A stretch of DNA of 64,000 nucleotides from Auanema rhodensis. Taxonomy: Eukaryota; Nematoda; Chromadorea; Rhabditida; Rhabditidae. How positions within the stretch are numbered: the first letter of the stretch is position 1; each line of letters opens with the position of its first letter. A program made the translations under genes and the position numbers. Where the stretch lies: positions 9,372,501-9,436,500 of the forward strand of contig OZ059900.1 of assembly GCA_964057225.1 (NCBI GenBank), given 5' to 3'. Positions 12,945-23,143 of the stretch are shown here, one piece after another. The notes under the pieces were generated by a model that was not told the origin of the DNA, ran no database searches, and saw only the letters and a program-made list of their open reading frames with translations.

Positions 12945-15900
12945 ATGGAATATGTTCAAATAACACAAAAAGCATATAATGGTTTGATCGATAAGCCTAT
13001 ACTGACTGAAGAACTACTAAACAAGCCTCCTTTCAAATTTATTCTTGATATTATATCAAACATCATTCGTAAAACGGGATATTTAGAAGTCAGTTTTAGA
13101 AATATTTTATTTTTCTTGATCAAAATTATTTTGTATAGAATGTCATTAGCCCTAATGAGTTGGACAGCAAACAATATGCTGACAAAGCTGCCAAAACTGT
13201 TTTTTTAGATAAACTTATAGCAATAGTAGGCGAAGATCAGCTTTCTCATATAAAATCTACTAAAATAGTTGCTGGTAAAGAGCCACAAGCAACCAATGAG
13301 GTATTTATTCATTTCTATTATTGTTATAATGCCATTAAGGTTGTATATAATATGAAAGTAAATGTATGTTTTCAGCTACTGCAGAGGCTGGCAGCAAATG
13401 CTCGTGCAGCTTCCAAAAAAAAAGAAAATCGTTCAAAGTCAAGCGATAAACCTTCGAAAGATAAGTCGAAAAGTCATGATTCAGCTGCTAAAGAGAAAAA
13501 AAAGGACAAAGATAAAGATAAAGATAAAACCAAGCCAAGAGAACGCTCAAAAACTAGAGAAAAGGAGAACCCTAAAGAAAAAGTACGAGATGCAAGTTCA
13601 GAAAAAGTGAAAAAAAAGAAAACTGTAAGTTATAATAAATTTTTCTTCTCCTTTTGAAGTATATTTTACTGGGTTTAGAGTTCTACTGCTGAGAGTGACA
13701 AACAGAAAAAAGAGAAGAAAGAGAAGAAAGAAAAGACCAAAAAACCTGCGATCGTGGATCTCAAAGAGGATGAGGAACAAGTAGTTGCACCAAAAAAAGA
13801 ACGCTTGAAATCATCAAAAGAGCGGACTAAAATGGTAAAATCTTATTTCATCCGTTTTCATATTTTTTTATCTGATATTTTCGGTTTTTAATTGCCGTTT
13901 GAGCTTTATGCTCGTTACATTGTACCCATTTTATCTAAACTTTTACAGATAGACACCGATGATCATGACAATACCATTGAAACGGCTGAGCAGGAAAACA
14001 TTCCCATTGCACATGACTCTGAAGCAGATTTTCAGCAAAGTAAATTGAATGTTAACACAATTCACGAGGACAATTCAAGATTGGATGCATTAGTTCCTCG
14101 GTGAGTTATCCAGATACATGACTGAATTCAGTAATTCAATAAAAGCTAACCTGATTATGAAGCCTATAATCCATCTGAGATTGTCTTCATTCTCATCATA
14201 TGGCTCATAATACACGCAGCTCATAAAAGCCTTACTAATATCAATACAAACTAATTTTCTATATCCTATATGTATGTTGATACCTCTTATTGTCTCTTTC
14301 TTCTATCTCTCTCTATATCTTTCTCTCGTATTCTCTCTTCTCCCTCGCAATCAGATCATTCTCGAAAATCTTAAAATGCAATTACTACATAGACTTGTAC
14401 GGTATGATTATAGTTGCTAATTCTATTGAACATTAGAGTAATGTGAGCAAATTGAATATCCAGATGCTTGAAAAAGCTCGTAAAATATATCCATGTCATC
14501 TATATAAATACCCTTTCTTATACTCCCTAAGCTTTTTCTTTGTTTAGTTGCTCATATCCGAAATATTCTCGATTAATCTTCTCTAAAGCTCATATCCAGT
14601 GTTATGAAGCCATTCAGTCAGACTATATTCTCTTTGAAATAGTTGAAAGAGAAAAGCGCCAGGTGGCCTTGTACATGTCATTATAGGTTCATGACCTCTC
14701 AGAGTTGATCTTTTAAGCTCTTTACTATCGAATTTCTTTTGTGAATATCATTAGTATGCCATTGAAAATCATCATTGCTTTTAAACTGCTCATTTTCCGT
14801 ATCATTGGCCAAGCAGCTGACATTCATGCACCCATATATATGCGAAAATATATGAAATGAATGAGAAAAGAGCTCATTCAATTCTGCTCTTATAAGCCAT
14901 CATTTCCTCTTAACGCCTTCATTTTGCTTTGGCCTATCTCTGTCGCAGCAACTGCTCAATCTTTCCTCTTGGCTCGCATCATATTTCGTTAACAAGTTCG
15001 TCTATCATGATCACTACGTCACACGTGACTGAACAACATCGATAGTCATTCGAATATTATCTTCAGCTAGCATAGTAGGCTATATTGCTTCTCCTCATGT
15101 CGACACCTCCTCCAATCACGTTTGGAAAATGGGAAACGGACTTTTTACATTATCTGCTGGCCAAAAAATCCATAAAAGCATTTCAATACTGGTTCAATTT
15201 CTACAAACAGATTCAATCAGGCTCTTACAGTCCATCCACATCCGCACGTCCACGAACTGCATCACGTCCAGCACCTCCAACCTTGAAGAAAAAACAGATT
15301 GCAGTATCAGAAGCTAATGTTCGACAGGTATTAGCTTCTGTAATCTATTTTTCTTATTATTTTTATTTTTTTCAGGTTGTGGACGCTGTAGCGATTTTTG
15401 AAGAATCTAAGGAAGAAGAAGACACTGAGCAGATTTTCAGTATGGAAGAAGAGTCTGTAACGAATATGAAAGAGCATAACGATATCCAGGTTAGGAAATG
15501 ATTGAATAACCGCAAACTAATATTCCTGTTTGAATAACAGATTGATGAAGATAATATGGGCAGTTTGGTGCAGAAAATTATGGAAACCAAAGCAGAATTA
15601 GAAGAGAGTGCTCAGACTACAATCGAGCCTGATGACGAAGATGATAATTTCGAAGAAAAAATTAAGGTATACTAACTCTAGTATGCAACAGCATTTCATA
15701 TTTCAATTTAGGTTAACAATTTGAAAAAGGATTTACAACAAGTTACTCGACAGACTTATCCAATTTCCCAAATTCTTGAGTATGCTCAGGTCAGTAGTGC
15801 AGTGCTGCATTAACTCTTTTTCTAATCAGAATCAACTTGCTCTCAAATTGAAAATCTGACTCTTCAATTCAAACAATTTTATAGGAAGATATTGAGATGA

Positions 15901-16596
15901 TGATGCGTGAATTAGAAAAGTGGCGATCAGAATATCGCGCCAATGAGCAACAGATCAAAGACATGCAAGCGCAAGAATTTAGTGACGTCAGCAAGTATGT
16001 TATTGATTAGTTTAAATACTCGAAAAAAATGGAGATTTTCAATTGACTTAATTCCAATCGGATTTGATGAAGTTCATCCAAAATTTTAATGCGTATCTCT
16101 ATCTATATGTGTGTGGGTATACATGTGTGTGTGTGTATGTATGTGTGCACAAAGCCACTCGAAACAAAAACGTAGTCAAGCTGAAAACCTGAAATAAGCT
16201 TCAGTTTGTGACAGTATGAGTAAATTGCAAATAGAAGATTAGTGTTAGAATTTCGGCCTTTTTTTTCTATTTTTTTGCTTCTACTTACAATTTCTAGTTG
16301 AAATATAAAAGTAGGACAAGCGAGAAAACACATAAAAAAAAGAAAAAAGAACATATTCACATATAGTTGAAAAACTTATTATGTTTGCCAAATATAATTT
16401 AAGATGTTCTAAGCTGAATCCAAGAATAAAATCAACTTACAAATAACATGAATATATTTTATTCTATTACAGATTATCAAACACTTTAAGCCAACTGGAT
16501 GGCGATATTAGACAGCAACTTGTCGAGATTGCCGCACTTAAGGGTCGAATTGCTCAGAACAATGAGATGATTTATCAGCGAACTACGGGCATTTAA
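12945..16596 (+). CDS. dyf-11: Intraflagellar transport protein IFT54 (TRAF3IP1/DYF-11)
   Basis: Eleven exons: 12945-13088, 13139-13300, 13376-13624, 13679-13834, 13949-14100, 15231-15327, 15376-15489, 15541-15666, 15712-15789, 15885-15994, 16473-16596; 503 aa. Residues 1 to about 115 match the N-terminal calponin-homology-like domain of TRAF3IP1 (KPILTEELLNKPPFKFILDI, IVAGKEPQATNE). Residues 115-237 are Lys/Glu-rich with KDKDKDKDK. An ARPRTASRPAPP segment near 295 matches the conserved Pro/Arg motif. The C-terminal coiled coil, about 359-503, contains LVQKIMETK, ISQILEYAQEDIEMMMRELEKW and ends RTTGI. Known role: IFT-B subunit needed for building sensory cilia; the coiled coil binds IFT20. 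An acceptor (TATTTAG) ends 5 nt before the ATG, fitting trans-splicing. Introns 5 (1130 nt) and 10 (478 nt) are much longer than the rest. Confidence 0.93.
14101..15230. other. Long intron 5 of the IFT54 gene
   Basis: 1130 nt between donor GTGAGT at 14101 and an acceptor CTCTTACAG ending at 15230. No exon, RNA gene or mobile element was seen inside. A short open frame at 15085-15230 is continuous with the next exon but is not needed for phase; the acceptor used gives the conserved arginine before the Pro/Ser-rich motif. Confidence 0.55.
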
Positions 16597-17902
16597 TGCT
16601 CCTTTTCTTCAATAGATATCTATATACACTAGAAACAAATCGATAGCAACTTAGATTTGTTTTCATCTTCAGCTTTACATCATTTGAAGATACATCTTAT
16701 ATTATATATTGAAAGACTTTATCATATTGCAATATCTGCTGAAAATCTAAAACTCTCTTCGCAGCATCATATTCCTCATGTTTATCAATTTCTTTCCATC
16801 ATGTATTGTTGATCTCCCGTACGTCATCAGACACCATTCCATATTACAAATCCGTCGTTTTATTTGTTTCTATCTCTTTCTATTTTTTAGATTTTCCTTC
16901 AAAATTCTCTTATATTTTCACTATCTTTCAACGAACAGCTCACTTTTTCTTTTTTTGCTATCTCCCACCTTTTTCGCATTCTCTCGACTATTCATAAGAT
17001 ATCAAACGACGTACTATCCACTCCTTTATTTCCGATATATTTGCCGTCAGAGAGTGCTTTTTTCTTATAACAAACAAACAAGAAAACAAACAAATGGTTA
17101 TTTTATATATCAAATAAGCTTCTGCTTGACAAAAGTTTTTTAAGCAAAAAAGCTATTGATATCTCTGTTCCATCTAACAAGCCAAGCTGATTATCACTTT
17201 GTCAATAGAAACAACTTTACAAAAAAATCATTCATTTCAATAATAAAGCAAATGATTCACATGAAGGAAGTTGGAAGTTCTGTTGATTGATTAACTGGTT
17301 AATACCCTTTATTCTAGTAGCATCACCTCTTAGTGTCTTATGTTCCGTGTGAGTATACTTTGTATGCACACACTCCCTCTCACTATACTCTTTTTTTTTC
17401 TTTTCGCACTTGCATTCTATAGTTTCCTATAAGAATACTAAATAGAGCACTTTATGTATAATAATATTTTGATTTCAGTGTTTTCATCGTTTTTTTTTGT
17501 TTTTTCTAAACTAACTATATGATATAATTTAGTAATATAGTTTAATTGAATTGTTTATTTGATGCAAAGCGATGCGAATGTAATTATTCACCTACTCAAA
17601 CATATCCAAAGTATACAATTGATACATACGCTTATCATTATACAACATATAGTATATGAATTCAAGCAACGGTACAAGAAAATGCAGATGATACAAGCTC
17701 TGAGATAGGTATATACATACGTACAAACATATATAGTTGTGTTTATATACAGACAGTTAGTTTTGATGTTGTTTCAATCAATCGTTTAACTATTTCGAGA
17801 AAGTGAGGTGATGCAACTGTTACGCAGAATATGCATTCATGATAACAGTGTCTGTGAGATAGTGAATAAACGTTGTCATATTGTCACAATGATTTTCAAT
17901 TA
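16597..17902. other. Intergenic region between IFT54 and the six-Cys membrane gene
   Basis: 1.3 kb with pyrimidine-rich stretches and short open frames without domain signatures; convergent 3' ends meet here. Nothing else recognised. Confidence 0.5.
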
Positions 17903-19315
17903 TTAGTATCGATATCCATTATTTGGAGGCGATTGATATGGTCCAGTTCCAAAATGATATCCTCCTTGGACAGGTTGTGCAAGTGAGGTCTGAATTGATA
18001 TTGATTAGAATCTGAACTGTACTGATTCCTATTTCGAAATATTTTCAGTCATTTAAGCTGTTATATTTTCTTTTGACAATAATCCTTAAAACAGGATAGT
18101 AAGCGGAAATTTTGTTTGAGAAAACGTCAGAAAAAATTGAAAAAGAGACGGCTACAATCCAAATTTGTCGCAATCATACCGGCTTAGAAAAACAGTACAC
18201 CGGTTTCGGCTTCCAAATAAGACAAGTGCGGTGACCGGCTTTGAAATCAGGTAGTAATACGATTGAAAACAAAACTCACGCTCGATGGAGCAGGAGACAT
18301 TCCAGATGGTTCATTGATTAGTTGTCTCTTCATTCTTTTATCTTTAGCACGATTGATAAGCCATACGATGAGCCATACAACTACTGCAACAATAACCAAA
18401 AATCCAAAAATGCAAATCAAGACAATAGCGGCAGCATATTCTCGGTTCCTACAAATGCAGAATATAACAGTCAAAATATTGAAAAAAAGGAAAGATTTGA
18501 GTAAAAATGGCAAAAGGGTGAAAAGAAGCTGTTTAATTGAATCCAATCAAGTAACAAAACTCATGTCGACTCAACATACCATTCGGAATTCTTACAGCAA
18601 CCGTTAGCACAACATCCCAGATCTTTGTAACATTGCTCAACAACAGTAGCCGCTGAGTTTTGAATACCGTAAATACAGTCATAGAATGAAGGATCGATAG
18701 CTGGAAAAATGAAAGAATTGAGTTTACATTGTGCTTTTCATTTATTAATTACCATTAATTCGCTGATCAACAAGCCCTGTTCTCAAGTATCCAGTAGCTC
18801 TTAGATTTGCACTACCTACAGCACCAACAGATCCTGTATCGAATTGACGACCTCCGGTCATTGGATTCATAACATTATTATCTGCTAAAATACAAAAAAA
18901 ACTATATAAACTAATAAATAAAATTGATAAATCATATTAGAATCGTTTATTTGTATTCCGATCTCATAGGTTTCAGCTGAGCAAACGAATCATATGCTTT
19001 TGTTGAGATGAAAAGAAAAATGTTTTGAAAAGCTAGTTTGGATGGAGAATCAAATTGTAATTATTCCAAATAGAAATGAACATTCGAAACTGTATGATAT
19101 TGCTCTTGTTTTAATAATCCAACAGCCAGAATATTACATGAAAACGAGCAATAATGTTTAAAAAAGTAGCAAAAGAAGAGAAAAATATAAAATAGTGATT
19201 GAAACAAATGAATATTTTAAAAATATGAAAGAAAAATTGATAAAATACTGAAAGAATACTACAAACCTGGCATACCATCCCATCTGCTCCAGGGGCCGTT
19301 ACGATCTTGAGCCAT
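17903..19315 (-). CDS. Single-pass six-cysteine membrane protein (Shisa/VOPP1-like)
   Basis: Five exons on the minus strand: 19267-19315, 18753-18884, 18580-18700, 18280-18448, 17903-17989; 185 aa. Residues 1-60 are polar (MAQDRNGPWSRWDGMP, then Gly/Asn-rich). A short block has exactly six cysteines (DCIYG...EQCYKDLGCCANGCC, about 69-96), followed by a strong transmembrane helix at about 106-130 (AAAIVLICIFGFLVIVAVVVWLIVWL), a basic stop-transfer (NRAKDKRMKRQ) and a Pro/Tyr/Gly-rich tail (GPYQSPPNNGYRY). This layout resembles the single-TM six-Cys superfamily (Shisa, VOPP1, WBP1), whose cytosolic proline-rich tails act as trafficking adaptors. No cleavable signal peptide is visible at this start, so topology would depend on the internal helix or on a missed upstream exon. 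A possible trans-splice acceptor (ATCACAG) lies just before the ATG. Family placement is inference. Confidence 0.78.
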
Positions 19316-21182
19316 TGCTAGTAACTGTGATAGCTGACGTTTCAGGAAGTGAATAGAAGGCGAACTACCTGCCGAAACAATTGCCCAAGGCTATAGTCCT
19401 GTTAGAAGGATTGTAAAGAAGAATACGCCCCACAGGCAATACGCAGACTACGGAAGATGAGGAGTTTTGGAATTTGAAAAACCGGATAGAAGGCGTCTTT
19501 CTACGTTGACTGAAAGTGCTTTGCTCACAAACACCAGCTCTATTTCTCTCCGTTCATGCAATACAGCTAGATAGTCTCACTCATATAGCATCTCTTTTTA
19601 TAATTCTCTCTCAACAATGCTTTCTGATTGTCTGAAATCTCTCGTAATCCATTGTCTTTTTCTTCAAAGCCTTCCTGTCTCTATCGCTGCTCGTCATTAA
19701 ATAAATAAAATCTAGTCAGACAGAATGAAGCACAACTAAGATGGGGTGTGAACGTCACAGGTTAAAGGACTACTTTATAACGTTCAACAGGTTTTTTCGT
19801 TAAGACACACACATATACATACACTCACACACAAGAAGCTTCTCAATGTCAATTTTGAAATTTGATAATTGATAACTTTAAAGCATAAACTGTACAATAC
19901 AGTCAATGCAACAGCATTAATATGTTTGTTTTTCACTAGCATGTCTTTTCCAAACAGAATTGTTAGCATTTTTTGAATTAAAAACTTGCAGTATGTTCAT
20001 AATCATAAAACTTTATCATAAATAACAAGATTGTGAACGTGTGACGTCAACATTTCATCTTGACAGATATCTTCAAAAATACATGCTGGAATATTAACAA
20101 ATCGGCTCTATTTGCTAACACATGTTCGACGCGTTTTGCCATCACTTCTGGTTTTTTTCTTGTTATATGCTAACTCTCATAACCTGTTTTCTATACACAT
20201 CCTCAAACTTCAAGACAATGTTTGATTCGTTATCACAACTGTTATGAACACTTAGTTAATAACTCACGTAATTTCGTAGCTTAGTTTAATTGTATTCCAA
20301 TTTATTCTTGAACGCTTCCAATGCTGTTATTATAAACATACCTCAAAGACGAAAAAAGCTGATTAAGAGTCATTTATGTGCTTGTTCCAGCTTTGCATCT
20401 TAGAAATCAATGAAGAATATTCATATTCCACGCGTGTATCTAAGCTTATTACTTAGGTTATAATTAATGCTTTGACAACTGAATGACAATTCATTTTCAC
20501 CCCACTATTTGGAATCACCTGAAAGAAAAAATGTTTAAAATAAAGAAAACGAATGAATGAACGATAATTAAATTACATTTTTACAGCATTCACAAAGAAT
20601 ATTAATAACGAGACTTAATTCATTTAACCGATCAAAATCAATAAAATTTTTGGTTATGAAATAGAAAAACTGCGCAGCAAAACAATTATTTTTCAATAAT
20701 CTATTAGTTTAAACACTAAAGTCCATTTTTCCCGCCATTTCTCTATGGATTTTGCATCTGAAATCTGCTTTGTATTCTAAGATTTTTCTAATTAGTTCAA
20801 TTTTCTTTAATAAACCCCACAATTATTAATGAATCTGATGAATACAAGAATTACATTAAAATATATTGCTTGACATTCTATTATTAGATGAAATACTGAC
20901 GTTGTTGTTAATATAATTGATTTGGTTATATCTAATTAGCATATATCTCCCCTGATGAGGTTATGAAAAAAGAAGATGGAAGACGTATAAGTTAACTCAT
21001 TACATCACAAAGTTCTCATATTTCGTTGTTATATATTACGAAATAAACGAATATTCAATAAAATATTTATTCAAAATATTATTAATTTGGCTTATAATAG
21101 AAGGATTTCGATCCAAATTTTGCGTTCTATATGAAAGAACATGGGAAAACCGAATGATTATATAAATATGTATATCTAATTC
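19316..21182. other. Intergenic region
   Basis: 1.9 kb of AT-rich DNA upstream of the six-Cys gene and downstream of the small TM gene. A short CA-rich patch lies at about 19805-19835. No gene recognised. Confidence 0.5.
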
Positions 21183-22132
21183 TTAGAGAGCAAGTCTTCC
21201 GGGCAGAATCTTGAAGTTTTTCAATTCAGTTGTAACTGGAGACGAGCAGAGATCCTCGGATAAACTTGGAATGATTTCTTCTTGAGATGAAAATTGATGA
21301 ATATGTCTGAAATATATATATGCGAAGTCTTCTGATGTTTCTTATAAGATTCGGGCAGCTCTTACCTTCCGCGGAGAACGTAAACGATGGTTGAGACTAA
21401 TACAACTGTTCCTACAATTGAACTAATGCATATGACAACAGCCGAAATTATGAATGTGGATGAGTTAGGTGATAGCATCATGTTGTTCTGAATAGGAGGT
21501 TAGAAACACTTCAAAAAGTGACAATTTAGATAGTATACCTTAGTATTTTTAGTGGTTTTCATCTCAAACTGATCATCCAGATTAATTCTAGCTAATGGTT
21601 TGTGGGCAAAAGTAGCAGGGAAAGCAGCTCTATAACTGCAGATAATTGAAAAAGTACACTAACAACGAAATTATCTGAGAACGTACCTTTCTGATGCAAG
21701 AATAATGGAAGGAGGAAGAGTATGCACCTTTTTTGTAGTGGTGGTTATCTCGATCATTGCCAAGGGGGTGGCATCCACCATCAGTAGAGGAGCATTCACG
21801 TTGCTTAGGGAAGTGCGAGTTTGAGAGTCTTCAACAGTTGTTGGGTCAGGGGATTGACTCTTATTCAAATTAGATTTTGAAGTAGTGCTGCTGAGTGAAT
21901 TAGGTTCAGGGGTGATCGAGCTTGCAGTTGAAGCAATATCATCTTGCATTTGAGCTGCTGCCGCCAGAAGATCCTCTTTACCAATATCATTTTTGTCTAA
22001 TTTTTCTTTTGCTAGTTCATAAGCGTTCATAGTTCTAATTACAGGAGATGTTGTTGTTATAACAACAACAGGTTTACAATCACATAGGGAATTGATGATA
22101 AGAAGACATAGTAGACGAGAAAAGATGCGCAT
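21183..22132 (-). CDS. Small type-I membrane protein resembling an LRR-protein membrane tail
   Basis: Four exons: 21687-22132, 21539-21635, 21366-21487, 21183-21306; 262 aa. Seen: a signal peptide (MRIFSRLLCLLIINSLCDC), a Ser/Thr/Pro-rich stalk without LRRs, the motif TTTTKKVHTLPPSIILASE at about 130-148, a transmembrane helix at about 192-217 (FIISAVVICISSIVGTVVLVSTIVYVL) and a cytosolic tail of about 42 aa ending RLAL. The LRR membrane protein at 27025-30431 has the same arrangement before its own TM helix (Thr run, LPPSIIIA, short linker, TM with CLSSVVV against CISSIVG). This gene therefore looks like the membrane-anchor half of such a protein carried as its own gene, about 1 kb downstream of a secreted LRR protein on the same strand. 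The ATG has its own signal peptide, which argues against it being only the 3' end of the LRR gene. Function unknown. Confidence 0.78.
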
Positions 22133-23143
22133 GATCGCTTTTCGATGCTATGAGTTAGTTAATGAAGGGAAACGCAAGTAACTATGAAATGAACCTTATT
22201 AACAGTGGATATGCTATTTGGGGACAATGAAGCTAGGAATAGAGGATAAGGTGAGTACGGAATAAGTAATGAATAAGAGATGCAGCAGGGGGGAGAAGGC
22301 GAATGACTGAATGACAAAGATGTCGAGTAAAGGGAATAGAGTATGGGCTCTTGGCAAAAATGAGCGCGAATGCGCGTAAATGTTCAATTGAGGAGAACCG
22401 CCCAATGCGCTTTTATGATTGACATCACTTTTTTCTTTTGGCAGATAAATGACCTATTTCTGAAGACTCGCTGTGGGGATGCTAGCGATTATCTTCTAAA
22501 TCTGCCTTTGGCAAGCCTTATGTGAGTCATTACATCATTATGTCATGATTAGATCTATGAGAAAAAACTAACTCATTTAATGTGTGCGAAAATTAGCGTA
22601 TGAGAGCAAGCATTAGATTTCTAATAGCCTTATTAGTGCGTAGGTCTTTGATGCTAAGAAAATAATGGCAGATTGAGAATAAATAGTAGGATCAGTGAAA
22701 AAAAGATGAAAAAAAGCTATTGCGCTGATGGGTTTTTTAATATATCTCATACAGCTAAGCATAAGATTAAAGAAAATGGAAGGAATTAATGGTTTATTGA
22801 GATACAAGATGATATACACAAATGAAATATTGACATTGAATTGCATATACTATGTTGTATAATATGGAAAAATGAAGAGATACAAATAGAATATTTCCTA
22901 AATGTAAATAGTTGAACAAAACAAAAAAAAATTATACAAATGCATTGAAAATGTTTAAAAATAAACAAATTATTATTATTATCATTAACGATTATCATTA
23001 TTATGCTATTACAGCTATTTGATTTATAGTTTTCTCACAGATTCTCTATCTTAAATATATGAAAAAGTTGTACCACGTCTTTTTAATAATGTATACTATT
23101 AATACTTCAAATTTGAATATAATATTGCTGTTCATTAGATTGC
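22133..23143. other. Spacer between LRR gene and small TM gene
   Basis: About 1 kb on the path from the secreted LRR gene to the small TM gene. No exon linking the two was found; the sequence is AT-rich with low-complexity ATT repeats near 22965-23000. Short open frames show no domain. Confidence 0.5.

Noticed and set aside
14699-14881. Minus-strand open frame inside intron 5 of IFT54
   Set aside because: 60 codons, no domain, no start context or partner exon.
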